Counted from the stretch's first letter, positions 32,363 through 41,002 are shown. The stretch is 64,000 nucleotides of DNA from Mycobacterium sp. (GCF_002863225.1 NZ_PKEK01000100.1:1-64000), one strand, 5' to 3'. Notes: generated by a model not told the origin, from the letters alone. Made by a program: numbers and translations.

Positions 32363-33927
32363 CATCGACACCTACTGAGCAGCAGCCTGATTCGCCCGCG
32401 CGGTTCTCGAACACCCGCTGGCGCGCGGTGCTGCTCGCCGCGGTCGCAGCATGCGCAGCGTGCGGCATTGTCTACGAGCTCGCGCTGCTGACCTTGTCGA
32501 CCAGCCTGAACGGCGGTGGCATCATCGCCACCTCATTGATCGTCGCCGGCTACATCGCCGCACTGGGTGCGGGCGCGCTGCTGGTCAAACCGTTGCTCAA
32601 CTGGGCGGCAATCGCTTTCGTCGGGGTGGAGGCGGTCCTGGCCATCGTGGGTGGGCTGTCCGCTGCGGCCCTGTATGTGATGTTCTCCTTCATCGGCGGA
32701 TCGCTGTTGATGCTCGCGGCGAGCACCGCACTGATCGGCGCGCTCGTCGGCGCAGAGGTTCCGCTGCTGATGACCCTGCTCCAGCAGGGCCGTGTCGCCG
32801 GCGCGACCGACACCGGCCGGACATTGGCGAATCTCAACGCCGCGGACTACCTGGGCGCCTTGATCGGCGGCTTGGCATGGCCGTTCCTACTACTGCCCCA
32901 CCTGGGCATGATCCGCGGTGCCGCGGCCACCGGGATCGTCAATCTGCTTGCTGCGGCGGTCGTTTCGATTTTCCTGCTGCGTCGCATCGTCAGCACCCGG
33001 CAACTGATCTTGGCGCTGGGCGCGCTGAGCCTGGCGCTGGCGCTGCTCGCCACTCTGCTGATCCGCGCTCAGGACATCGAAACCACCAGCCGTCAGCGGC
33101 TCTACGCCGACCCGATCATCGCCTTCCGCCAGTCGGCGTATCAGGAGATCGTGGTCACGCGCCGCGGAAACGACCTGCGACTGTATCTCGACGGCGGTCT
33201 GCAGTTCTCCACCCGCGACGAGTACCGCTACACCGAAAGCCTGGTCTACCCCGTGCTGGGCGCCGGAGCGCGATCGGTGCTGGTGCTCGGTGGCGGCGAC
33301 GGGCTGGCAGCACGTGAACTGCTTCGCATGCCTGACGTGCAGAACATCGTGCAGGTCGAATTGGACCCTGTCATGATCGACATCGCCCGCAGCACAATGC
33401 GTTCCGCCAATGCCGGATCGCTGGACAATCCCCGGGTGCACATCGTCACCGGCGATGCGATGGCCTGGCTGCGCCGTGCCGATGCACCATCGTTCGACGC
33501 CGTCATCGTCGATCTGCCGGATCCCGATACGCCCGCACTGGGCCGGCTGTATTCCACTGAGTTCTACGCGCTGGCATCCCGCGTGCTCTCCCCCGACGGA
33601 TTGATGGTGGTGCAGGCGGGCAGCCCCTACTCGACCCAAACAGCCTTCTGGCGAACGGTTTCCACGATCACGTCCGCTGGGTACGCGGTCACGCCGTATC
33701 ACGTGTACGTCCCGACGTTCGGCGACTGGGGATTCGCACTGGCGCGCCGCGGCGACAAGGCCCCGCGACCGACCATCCCGCATACCGTGCCGCAGTTGCG
33801 CTTCCTCGATCAGTCGGTGCTGGACGCGTCGACGGTGTTCGCCCCCGACGTGCGCCCGCGCACCCTGGAGCCGTCGACGCTGGAGCATCCGCGCATCGTC
33901 GACGACATGCGCCACGGATACGACTAA
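32359..33927 (+). CDS. speE: Membrane-bound spermidine synthase-like aminopropyltransferase
   Basis: The 522-residue protein has about seven membrane helices in residues 20-235 and a cytoplasmic spermidine-synthase fold after that. The catalytic half shows LYLDGGLQFSTRDEYRYTESLVYP, the nucleotide-binding VLVLGGGDGLAAREL, EVDL-like VELDPVMIDIAR, and VIVDLPDPDTPALGRLYSTEFY. These residues bind decarboxylated SAM and polyamine in classical SpeE. In M. tuberculosis this is Rv2601. Polyamine synthesis is the annotated role, but the fused membrane part and the DUF350/DUF4247 partners leave room for another aminopropyl or methyl transfer. Confidence 0.9.
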   Translation: MTSTPTEQQPDSPARFSNTRWRAVLLAAVAACAACGIVYELALLTLSTSLNGGGIIATSLIVAGYIAALGAGALLVKPLLNWAAIAFVGVEAVLAIVGGLSAAALYVMFSFIGGSLLMLAASTALIGALVGAEVPLLMTLLQQGRVAGATDTGRTLANLNAADYLGALIGGLAWPFLLLPHLGMIRGAAATGIVNLLAAAVVSIFLLRRIVSTRQLILALGALSLALALLATLLIRAQDIETTSRQRLYADPIIAFRQSAYQEIVVTRRGNDLRLYLDGGLQFSTRDEYRYTESLVYPVLGAGARSVLVLGGGDGLAARELLRMPDVQNIVQVELDPVMIDIARSTMRSANAGSLDNPRVHIVTGDAMAWLRRADAPSFDAVIVDLPDPDTPALGRLYSTEFYALASRVLSPDGLMVVQAGSPYSTQTAFWRTVSTITSAGYAVTPYHVYVPTFGDWGFALARRGDKAPRPTIPHTVPQLRFLDQSVLDASTVFAPDVRPRTLEPSTLEHPRIVDDMRHGYD

Positions 33928-33940
33928 CCGCCTCGTCACT

Positions 33941-34843
33941 TCACGCCGAGATCGACGCCAGCGCGAGATACTGCGAGAGCGCTGCACGCTGGCGTCGATT
34001 TGGGTGCCAGCCACGACGAATGAGCGCCTGGTAGACCCGGCTGACGATCGAAGCAGGGCGGTGCTCGGACACCACCCTGATGACGATCCACCCCTGCTCG
34101 TCGGCGATACCGAGCTTGTCGATGTCTCTGACAAACCGTCGGCGATCGCTGCGGTGATAGTCCCCGTCGTACTCGGCGGCGACCTTGTACTCGCGCCAAC
34201 CCAGGTCGAACACCGCGACCACGTCGCGGCCGCGTATCAGCGGAAGCTGCGAAACAGGTTGCGGCAAACCGGCGTCGAGCAGCAGCAGACGCAACCACGT
34301 CTCCTTCGGCGACATGGCACCTCCGTCCACCGACGCCAACGCCGCCCTCAGTCGTCGAACATGCCGCGCACCTTTGTGTTGCGCCGCAAGCACATTGACG
34401 TCATCTATCGCAAAGGGTGACGCGCGCATCAGCGCGTCGATTCGTGCGACCGCGTCGTGGCGGCGCAGGTGGCGACCCAGGTCGAAGGCGGTGCGGCACA
34501 CCGTCGTCGTAGCCAGCCCGCGCACGACGGTGACCTCGTCCGCGCCGAGCGTTTCGTCGCGGACCAGCAGTCCCCGCTGCGCCCTCGAACTCTTGTCGAT
34601 CAGCTCGATCCGGGTGTCCACGTCGACCCATTCGGCGCCGTGCAACGCTGCAGCGGCGACACCCGCAATGACTGCCCGCCGGCGTGACCAGAGCCAAGCA
34701 CCGACAATGCGATCTTCCAGCGAAGGCTCACCCCATCGCGGCACGTAGACGTCGCGAAAGATCGGGCGATACCAGCGGCGTAACTGATGCTCAGTCAGTG
34801 CACCGTCACGAAGCGCTTCGCTACCCCGGAAGACTTCTCCCAC
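33941..34843 (-). CDS. AbiEi/DUF559-type protein with nuclease-like C-terminal domain
   Basis: The 300-residue protein starts at GTG 34843 (GEVFRGSEALRDGALTEHQLRRWYRPIFRDVYVP), the usual N-terminus of a large mycobacterial family with an AbiEi-like winged helix. The C-terminal DUF559/VSR-like domain contains VAVFDLGWREYKVAAEYDGDYHRSDRRRF and GWIVIRVVSEHRP, with Asp/Glu and His placed as in PD-(D/E)xK nucleases. An ATG at 34888 would add 15 residues. No toxin partner gene is adjacent. Palindromic repeat copies lie at its 3' end and just upstream of its start, so it may move with them. DNA cleavage is inferred, not shown. Confidence 0.8.
   Translation of the reverse strand: MGEVFRGSEALRDGALTEHQLRRWYRPIFRDVYVPRWGEPSLEDRIVGAWLWSRRRAVIAGVAAAALHGAEWVDVDTRIELIDKSSRAQRGLLVRDETLGADEVTVVRGLATTTVCRTAFDLGRHLRRHDAVARIDALMRASPFAIDDVNVLAAQHKGARHVRRLRAALASVDGGAMSPKETWLRLLLLDAGLPQPVSQLPLIRGRDVVAVFDLGWREYKVAAEYDGDYHRSDRRRFVRDIDKLGIADEQGWIVIRVVSEHRPASIVSRVYQALIRRGWHPNRRQRAALSQYLALASISA
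33943..34007. repeat. Palindromic repeat copy C inside the end of the DUF559 gene
   Basis: A perfect 13-bp inverted repeat, ATCGACGCCAGCG at 33951-33963 and CGCTGGCGTCGAT at 33987-33999, with a 23-base spacer containing CTGCGAG. The first arm closely matches the copy at 34895-34931 and the partial copy at 115-150. It covers the last codons of the DUF559 gene. Confidence 0.75.
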
Positions 34844-34894
34844 GGATGGACATGGTGCGCGACATCCCAAGTGGACATCGACGCCCATCCACAC

Positions 34895-34961
34895 CTTCGC
34901 CCAGATCGACGCCAGCGCGGAAAAGTGCGAGTGGGCGTCTCGGTAGCGTCGATCTCGACGC
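34895..34961. repeat. Palindromic repeat copy B upstream of the DUF559 gene
   Basis: The sequence AGATCGACGCCAGCGCG...GTGCGAG (34903-34931) matches copy C in the same orientation, and a second arm GCGTCGATC (34946-34954) pairs with GATCGACGC (34904-34912). It lies between the DUF559 gene start and the yebC stop. Confidence 0.7.
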
Positions 34962-34982
34962 ACGACGCACGCCGCACGCCGG

Positions 34983-35738
34983 CTACTCCGCGTCGAGCGC
35001 GGCCAGCACCTCGTCAGACAGATCCACGTTGGTCCAGACGTTCTGCACGTCGTCGCTGTCCTCCAGCGCGTCAACCAATTTGAACACCTTGCGCGCGCCG
35101 TCGGCGTCCACCGGAACGCTGACCGACGGCTGGAAGCTGGCCTCAGCGGAGTCGTAGTCGATGCCGGCCTCCTGGAGCGCGCTCCGGACCGCCACCAGAT
35201 CGGTTGGCTCGCTGACGACTTCGAAGCTGTCGCCGAGATCGCTGACGTCTTCGGCACCCGCGTCCAGGACGGCTGCCAGCACGTCATCCTCACTCAGACT
35301 GTTCTTCTCCAGCGTCACCACACCCTTGCGGGAGAACAGGTAGGACACCGACCCCGGGTCGGCCATACTTCCGCCGTTGCGGGTCATCGCCACCCGCACC
35401 TCACCCGCGGCACGGTTGCGGTTGTCGGTCAGGCACTCGATGAGCACCGCGACGCCGTTGGGGCCGTAGCCCTCGTACATGATGGTCTGCCAATCGGCGC
35501 CGCCGGCCTCTTCGCCCGCTCCGCGCTTGCGGGCCCGCTCGATGTTGTCGTTGGGCACCGACGTCTTCTTGGCTTTTTGAATCGCGTCATACAGCGTCGG
35601 GTTGCCGGCCGGGTCGCCGCCGCCGGTCCGCGCGGCCACCTCGATGTTCTTGATCAACCGGGCGAATTCCTTGCCGCGGCGCGCGTCTTTGACGGCCTTC
35701 TGGTGCTTGGTGGTGGCCCACTTGGAATGGCCGCTCAT
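34983..35738 (-). CDS. yebC: YebC/PmpR-type regulatory protein
   Basis: A 251-residue protein of the TACO1/YebC family, which acts in transcriptional regulation and, in recent work, in translation of proline-rich stretches. Signature segments are MSGHSKWATTKHQKAVKDARRGKEFARLIKNIEVAAR, NIERARKRGAGEE, and the MYEGYGPNGVAVLIECLTDNRNR motif. The following DNRNRAAGEVRVAMTRNGGS is standard. It corresponds to Rv2603c and is followed downstream by the repeat element. Confidence 0.96.
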   Translation of the reverse strand: MSGHSKWATTKHQKAVKDARRGKEFARLIKNIEVAARTGGGDPAGNPTLYDAIQKAKKTSVPNDNIERARKRGAGEEAGGADWQTIMYEGYGPNGVAVLIECLTDNRNRAAGEVRVAMTRNGGSMADPGSVSYLFSRKGVVTLEKNSLSEDDVLAAVLDAGAEDVSDLGDSFEVVSEPTDLVAVRSALQEAGIDYDSAEASFQPSVSVPVDADGARKVFKLVDALEDSDDVQNVWTNVDLSDEVLAALDAE

Positions 35739-35781
35739 CAGCTACTACCTCTTCTGTCGTTCACTCTTCCGCCTGACGAGT

Positions 35782-36396
35782 CTACGTGGGCGTTTGATCG
35801 CCGACGCCCAGCCTGACCAGCGGCAAGAAAATGTCGTCGACGATCTCCTCGATCGCTCCGTCGGACACCGGCTGCAGCGTCATCAGCAGTTCGTGGCGGA
35901 ACAGGTCGACGGGCAGGCGGGCGACGCGTCCGCTGACCTGCCCAGGCCGGACTTCGCCGCGCGCGACGGCACGGGCGATCAACTGGTCGAGGACGCCGTC
36001 GCGTCCACCTTGGACGTGTGCGCTCAGCTCGGCGAGGTTGGTGTCGGCGTCGGTGTAAAAGCCACCGAGTCGAGTCAGCAGCTGGGTCACCAGTCGGGGC
36101 CGCACCTTGTTGGCTTGCCGCAGCAACGCAATCACATCACCGCGCAGGCTGCCGGTATCGGGAATGGCCACCGGGTCGACTTTCGCCTGATGCACCAACG
36201 CCGCCAGCACCAATTGCGGCTTGCCAGGCCAGCGGCGATACAGCACGGCCCGGCTGGTCTCGGCGCGCGACGCCACCGCGTCGATGGTGAGTTCGTCGTA
36301 CCCGCGCTCGACCAGCTCCGCCCACGCCGCGGCGAGCAGTGCCGTCTCCAGCGCCTCACCGCGTCGGCGCTGTGGCGTCTCGCCATTAAGAGACAT
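35782..36396 (-). CDS. TetR-family transcriptional regulator
   Basis: The 204-residue protein has an N-terminal helix-turn-helix (LVERGYDELTIDAVASRAETSRAVLYRRWPGKPQLV, about residues 30-65) and a ligand-binding domain with the TetR_C-like pattern LPVDLFRHELLMTL. It is transcribed divergently from an FAD monooxygenase; the 68-base gap holds a palindrome likely to be its operator. Such regulators normally repress the divergent enzyme gene and themselves until a small hydrophobic ligand binds. Confidence 0.92.
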   Translation of the reverse strand: MSLNGETPQRRRGEALETALLAAAWAELVERGYDELTIDAVASRAETSRAVLYRRWPGKPQLVLAALVHQAKVDPVAIPDTGSLRGDVIALLRQANKVRPRLVTQLLTRLGGFYTDADTNLAELSAHVQGGRDGVLDQLIARAVARGEVRPGQVSGRVARLPVDLFRHELLMTLQPVSDGAIEEIVDDIFLPLVRLGVGDQTPT

Positions 36397-36425
36397 TGCG
36401 TTTCCTATTCCGACACGCTACCGTC

Positions 36426-36450
36426 CGTAAGAGACATATCGTATCTTACG
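36426..36450. promoter_or_regulatory. Putative TetR operator
   Basis: Inverted repeat with perfect 7-base arms CGTAAGA and TCTTACG, separated by 11 bases (36426-36450), in the gap between the divergent TetR and monooxygenase genes. It lies 14 bases before the monooxygenase GTG, so binding would block that promoter or ribosome access. Confidence 0.65.
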
Positions 36451-36464
36451 AGTGAGGAGCTGAC

Positions 36465-37577
36465 GTGCGGATTCTGGTGTCCGGTGCGGGCATGGCGGGC
36501 CTCAGCGCCGGCATCACCCTCGGCGCCCACGGCCACGACGTCACGATCGTCGAGCGGGCAAATCACCTGCGGGTCAACGGATCGCCGATCGACATCCGCG
36601 GCGACTCGATTGATGTGGCCGCGAAGATGGGCGTGCTCGACGCGATCCGCGCCCGGCGGGTGGACATGAGCGAGCGGATCCAGTTCGTCGACCGAAACGG
36701 CGAATTGCTGGCCGAGATGCCCGATTCCGAATTCAACGATCGCGCGGACGACGTCGAGATCCCCCGCGAGGATCTCGCCCACGTGCTGCGCAGTGCGCTC
36801 GGCCCCGAGACCCGGTTGCACTTCAACACCTCGATCGCCGAGCTGCAGGACGACGGTAACGGCGTCGACGTGCGCTTCGCCTCGGGTGAGCGGCAGCGCT
36901 ACGACATCGTGGTGGGCGCCGACGGGATGCACTCGGTGACGCGACGTCTCACGTTCGGACCCGAGAGCCAGTTCCTGCGCCACCTCGGCTTCTACGTCGC
37001 GCTGGCCGAATTGCCCGGCTACTCCCAGCCTGATCGCCGCACTCCGATGTACAACTTTCCCGGCCACCTGGCAGGTATAGCCACGTATCGCGATAAGGCG
37101 TTGGCAGTCTTCATGTTTCGCTCACCCTGGGTCGACTACGATTATCACGACCTCGCCGCGCAGAAGCAGATCCTGCGTGATGCGTTCGAGGGCCACAACG
37201 AATGGGAGATTCCCGAGGCCCTCGACGCCGCGTCCGGCGACCCGGAGCTCTATTTCGACTCGGTCAGTCAGATCCACATGCCGAGCTGGCACCGTGGCCG
37301 CGTCGCACTGGTTGGCGACTCGGCGTATTGCGCGTCACCGCTGTCGGGCCGCGGCACCAGCTTGGCTATGACCGGCGCGTGGCTGCTCGCCGAGGCGCTG
37401 AGCGAGCACCGCGACGACGTCACAGCCGCGTTCAATCACTATGAGCGCGAACAGCTTCCGTACGTCACTTACGCGCAGTCGACCGCGGGACCCGGTGGTG
37501 ACGTGCTGGTCCCCGCCTCGCAGTCGGACATCGACGCCCGAAATCAGCGCTTACGCAGCGCCGTGGGCTCGTTATGA
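36465..37577 (+). CDS. FAD-dependent monooxygenase (group A aromatic hydroxylase-like)
   Basis: The 370-residue enzyme has the N-terminal dinucleotide motif SGAGMAGLSAG (GxGxxG at residues 7-12), the middle motif VVGADGMHSVTRR, and the C-terminal GRVALVGDSAYCASPLSGRGTSLAM that contacts the FAD ribityl chain. These define PHBH-type hydroxylases and TetX-like drug-modifying enzymes. The substrate is unknown. GTG 36465 follows GAGGAG. Being divergent from a TetR gene, it is probably induced by a xenobiotic or an aromatic metabolite. Confidence 0.9.
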   Translation: MRILVSGAGMAGLSAGITLGAHGHDVTIVERANHLRVNGSPIDIRGDSIDVAAKMGVLDAIRARRVDMSERIQFVDRNGELLAEMPDSEFNDRADDVEIPREDLAHVLRSALGPETRLHFNTSIAELQDDGNGVDVRFASGERQRYDIVVGADGMHSVTRRLTFGPESQFLRHLGFYVALAELPGYSQPDRRTPMYNFPGHLAGIATYRDKALAVFMFRSPWVDYDYHDLAAQKQILRDAFEGHNEWEIPEALDAASGDPELYFDSVSQIHMPSWHRGRVALVGDSAYCASPLSGRGTSLAMTGAWLLAEALSEHRDDVTAAFNHYEREQLPYVTYAQSTAGPGGDVLVPASQSDIDARNQRLRSAVGSL

Positions 37578-37584
37578 TCGTCAG

Positions 37585-38262
37585 GTGCAGAAGCACCTCC
37601 TGATCACGCGGCCGGCCGCAGCGTGCGCCGTGGCGGTCGCCGCACTGTGGACGCTGTCGCCGCCGGCCGGCGCAACCATTCCGCCGGGCCGGATCGTTTC
37701 AGTGATTCCGTCCGATGACGAAGTCAGCCAGTTCGTCGGCCTTCCAATGCGTCACGTGGACGACCCGCTCCCCGTGGCGCCGCGACTGCCGGACCATCTG
37801 AACCACCGCGACGAGTGCAGGGGGCTCTTCTACACCAACACTGTCGATGTGTGGGGACAGGACTACACCGCTTTCCGCAGCCAGAACTGGACGTATCCAC
37901 CCGATCCGAACGGGACGTTCGTAAGCCAATCAGTCGGATTGTTCGCCAGCACCGGCGCCGCACGAGATCGCTTCGACTCGATTTACAACGCGAATCTGTT
38001 CAATGGTTGCAACCACGCGGACCTGCACGGACCGCCTATGGACGAAGGCATTTCATTCGAGGTTTACGACTTCAAAACCAACAACGACGTGATGATCTGG
38101 ACGCTGGCAGCCAAGCAATACGGCCAGTACACCGGCTACAACTACGTTTATGTCGCATTCCACCTGAACAATGTGATCTCGATATCGAACATCGGCCAAC
38201 AGGGCAACCCGTCGCAATCGGTCAAGCGCCTCACCGATCACATTCTCAACCGGGTCGGCTGA
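37585..38262 (+). CDS. Secreted PknH-like sensor-domain protein 1
   Basis: Start GTG 37585 lies 7 bases after the monooxygenase stop. The 225-residue product has a signal peptide (HLLITRPAAACAVAVAALWTLSPPAGA) and an outer domain with RIVSVIPSDDEVSQFVGLPMRHV, HRDECRGLFYTNTVDVWGQDYTAFRSQNW, and late Cys in NGCNHADL, which resemble the extracellular domain of the kinase PknH (two disulphides, ligand groove). No kinase domain is attached. It has two paralogues within 1.5 kb. Confidence 0.82.
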   Translation: MQKHLLITRPAAACAVAVAALWTLSPPAGATIPPGRIVSVIPSDDEVSQFVGLPMRHVDDPLPVAPRLPDHLNHRDECRGLFYTNTVDVWGQDYTAFRSQNWTYPPDPNGTFVSQSVGLFASTGAARDRFDSIYNANLFNGCNHADLHGPPMDEGISFEVYDFKTNNDVMIWTLAAKQYGQYTGYNYVYVAFHLNNVISISNIGQQGNPSQSVKRLTDHILNRVG

Positions 38263-38269
38263 CGCAGGA

Positions 38270-39061
38270 TCAGGTGTCGGGAAACCAGATCAACATCCGG
38301 TCGGCGAGCTGACCGGCGGCCGCCGCACCGCCGTCGCCACGCTCGCACACCGAGACGTACACCACCACATTGCTTTTCAGCCGCGCTTCGTAGGCGCAGC
38401 TCCAATCGGTCGGCTGTCCCCCGTTGAGTTGCGCACGGCGCCACCGTGCACTGGCAGCATCGACGCTGGAAACATCGAAGCGCCAAGTGGTTTGAGGATT
38501 GTTGTCGCGTGGATTGTTCACCGCGACCGTGTTGCACTCGCTGAGTGACAGCGGGAACGCCGCGACGAATGCTCGCCGAGCGGTGTCGGCGTCCGGGTAC
38601 GAACCGGCGCCCTGTCCGACGACGTGGTCGGCGTTGTCCTCCGCGTTCTTCTGCTGCGCACCTTTATAGGCGGTCCAGTCCTTGCCGTACTCACGCACGG
38701 TGGGGCCGAACAGCACCGCGCACGACGACCGGGCGCCCAGGTCGATGGCCGGGGCAGGCTGGTTGAACAGCTTCTCGAACCCCAACGGTGACCCGACGAT
38801 CGGCCCCGACACGTCAGGCGGTACCACCAGTGTCCGCAGCCGATCGGGCGTAACCAGCGGTGGTGGAACGGGTTTGACGGCCGGGCTGGTGGACGGCGGA
38901 CCGCTGGGTGCCAGCGCGTCGGAGGTCTGACCCTGCGCTGTATCGGTCGGCACCGGGACGTGCACGGCCGGCGCTTCGGGAGCGGATGCGGGATGCGAGC
39001 AGCCGAGCACCAACATCGCCACGCCGGCGGCCGCTCCGACGGCGGCAGGGACGTTCTTCAT
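38270..39061 (-). CDS. PknH-like sensor-domain lipoprotein 2
   Basis: A 263-residue lipoprotein: MKNVPAAVGAAAGVAMLVLGC with lipobox Cys21, a Pro/Ala/Thr-rich linker to about residue 75, then a PknH-like domain with SCAVLFGPTVREYGKDWTAYKGAQQ, LSLSECNTVAVNN, WSCAYEARLKSNVVVYVSVCERG. The four Cys match the two-disulphide pattern of the family. It converges with sensor-domain gene 1 (8-base gap) and lies 25 bases downstream of sensor-domain gene 3. Confidence 0.83.
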   Translation of the reverse strand: MKNVPAAVGAAAGVAMLVLGCSHPASAPEAPAVHVPVPTDTAQGQTSDALAPSGPPSTSPAVKPVPPPLVTPDRLRTLVVPPDVSGPIVGSPLGFEKLFNQPAPAIDLGARSSCAVLFGPTVREYGKDWTAYKGAQQKNAEDNADHVVGQGAGSYPDADTARRAFVAAFPLSLSECNTVAVNNPRDNNPQTTWRFDVSSVDAASARWRRAQLNGGQPTDWSCAYEARLKSNVVVYVSVCERGDGGAAAAGQLADRMLIWFPDT

Positions 39062-39086
39062 CGAGAGCCTCCTGGTCGAGGGGTCA

Positions 39087-39737
39087 TCACGGGAACCGGT
39101 CCGCGACTGTGTTGGTCATCTGTGCCACCAGCGGGCCGCCATTTCCGAACTGGCATTCCACCTCTTGGAACATCACGTTGCCCTTCTGCCGAGCGTCGTT
39201 TGCGCAGCGCCACGTGGTGTCCTGGCCGTTGACCAAGTTCGAGATCTTCCAGCTCGCGTGATCCCCGGTGATGGTGATTCCGTCGAGACGCCAAGACGCA
39301 CCGGCCGAGTCGTTCAGCGTCACCGCACCGCAGCGGCCGACCATCGCCGGTGCGAAGGCGCGCCGGAACGTGCCGGCCGCTACCAGCGGGTTGGGATAGG
39401 CCGCGACGACCTGAGTGGTCGCGAATTGAGGACTGCCAGGATTGTCCCGGTGATTAACCTGCCGAAACGCGGTGAATTCCCCCGTCCACAGGGTGACATC
39501 CGACTGCACGAACGACCGGCAATCGTCCCGATCGGGGAGGGCCGAGGATGCTGCGGGCGATGGATAGACATTTCCGAACCGACGCATCGGCAACCCGACA
39601 ATCGAGCTGACATCGTCGTCGGAGAGCAACAGCGAGTCGATCCTGCCCTGCGGAACTGTTGGTCCGGCCGTCGCGGACGGAGCAGCGAAGATGCAGATCG
39701 TCGCGAACATCACGGCGATGCCGGGTGAATACCGCAC
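39087..39737 (-). CDS. Secreted PknH-like sensor-domain protein 3
   Basis: A 216-residue secreted protein. Signal region RYSPGIAVMFATICIFAAPSATAG, then QGRIDSLLLSDDDVSSIVGLPMRRFG, DRDDCRSFVQSDVTLWTGEFTAFRQVNHR, VGRCGAVTLND, TTWRCANDARQKGNVMFQEVECQF. This is closely parallel to sensor-domain protein 1. GTG 39737 is preferred because it places the signal peptide at the N-terminus; a TTG at 39755 is an alternative. It is divergent from the second FAD monooxygenase, with a 62-base gap. Confidence 0.82.
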   Translation of the reverse strand: MRYSPGIAVMFATICIFAAPSATAGPTVPQGRIDSLLLSDDDVSSIVGLPMRRFGNVYPSPAASSALPDRDDCRSFVQSDVTLWTGEFTAFRQVNHRDNPGSPQFATTQVVAAYPNPLVAAGTFRRAFAPAMVGRCGAVTLNDSAGASWRLDGITITGDHASWKISNLVNGQDTTWRCANDARQKGNVMFQEVECQFGNGGPLVAQMTNTVADRFP

Positions 39738-39799
39738 GCCGAGAAGCCTAGTCAACGTCCGAGGGTTTCAGTCACACCAATCGGTGATATACAGCGCGG

Positions 39800-41002
39800 G
39801 TGAGCCGACCTCGTGCGCTGATCTCGGGGGCCGGCATCGCCGGCCCCGCACTCGCCCACCAACTGACTCAACGCGGATGGCAGACCACGGTCGTCGAGCG
39901 CTTCCCCGAGCGCCGCGACGAGGGCCACAACATCGACGTTCGGGGCGCGGCCCGAGACGTGGTCCGGCGGATGGGCATCGACGAGGACATCCGGGCCGCC
40001 AACACCACCGAAGTGGGCATGCGATTTGTCCGAGCCGACGGTTCGGCGGCCGTGTCGTTCCCGATGGGTGAGCCCGGGACGGACGGCCCGACGGCCGAAC
40101 TGGAAATTCTGCGTGGAGAGCTCTCGCGAATCCTGATCGAGCACACCCGCCACGACACCGACTATCGATTCGACACCCAGATCCAGAGCCTGGTCGACGA
40201 CAGCGACCACATCACCGCGACACTTCAGGACGGCTCGTCGATCGAAGCGGATCTGGTCGTGGTGGCCGAAGGTTTGCGGTCACGCACCCGCGACCTCGTC
40301 ATGCCTTTGCAGGTAACCGATTTGGGAATGTACGTCGCCTATTTGACGATCGATCGCGACGACACCGACGACCGCTGGTGGAACTGGCAGCAAGCTCCCG
40401 GGTCGCGCGCGATTCACCTGCGGCCGGACAACCTGGGCACCACCCGCGCCATGTTGTCGTTCATGTCGGATGTCAAAGGCCTGGAAGATCTCGGCCGTGA
40501 CGACCAGATCGCAATCCTGCGACGCACTTTCGCCGATGCAGGCGGCGCCGCAGCGCGGATTCTGGCGCAACTCGACGACGCACCAATGTATTTCGATGCG
40601 CTCGGCCAAGTTCGCACATCGCGCTGGAGCAAGGGCCGGGTCGCCCTGCTCGGAGACGCCGCGTTCTGTCCGTCGCCGGTCGGGGGCGGAGGCAGCAGCC
40701 TGGCCCTGATCGGGGCCTACGTGCTCGCCGGTGAGGTGTCCCAAAGCGCCGACTGCCGCGTGGGATTGGCCCGATACGAGCAATTCATGCGCCCCCACGT
40801 CGCTGCTGCGCAGCACGTCCGTCCCGCGGTGCTGCGGCTGGCCAACCCTCGCACCGAGGCCGGTATCCGCGCCCTGCACACCGGCGCCCGATTGGTTGCC
40901 AGCCCACCCGTACGCACTGCTATGAGCTTGGCAGGCAAGGTATTCGGCGGCAGCGCCGTGGAGAAGATCGCATTGCCGACCTACCCTGTCAATTCGGTTT
41001 GA
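39800..41002 (+). CDS. FAD-dependent monooxygenase, second copy
   Basis: The 400-residue enzyme has SGAGIAGPALAHQL (FAD dinucleotide motif), VVVAEGLRSRTRDLV, and GRVALLGDAAFCPSPVGGGGSSLALIG. Overall it is similar in kind to the enzyme at 36465-37577, though divergent (for example AEG replaces ADG in the middle motif). The substrate is unknown. It flanks the three sensor-domain genes on the other side from the first monooxygenase. Its 3' end overlaps the convergent methyltransferase by 14 bases. Confidence 0.89.
   Translation: MSRPRALISGAGIAGPALAHQLTQRGWQTTVVERFPERRDEGHNIDVRGAARDVVRRMGIDEDIRAANTTEVGMRFVRADGSAAVSFPMGEPGTDGPTAELEILRGELSRILIEHTRHDTDYRFDTQIQSLVDDSDHITATLQDGSSIEADLVVVAEGLRSRTRDLVMPLQVTDLGMYVAYLTIDRDDTDDRWWNWQQAPGSRAIHLRPDNLGTTRAMLSFMSDVKGLEDLGRDDQIAILRRTFADAGGAAARILAQLDDAPMYFDALGQVRTSRWSKGRVALLGDAAFCPSPVGGGGSSLALIGAYVLAGEVSQSADCRVGLARYEQFMRPHVAAAQHVRPAVLRLANPRTEAGIRALHTGARLVASPPVRTAMSLAGKVFGGSAVEKIALPTYPVNSV

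Noticed and set aside
35602..36669. 355-codon plus-strand frame across the TetR gene and its promoter
   Set aside because: It is antisense to yebC's start and the TetR gene and crosses the operator region; the real genes have domain support.
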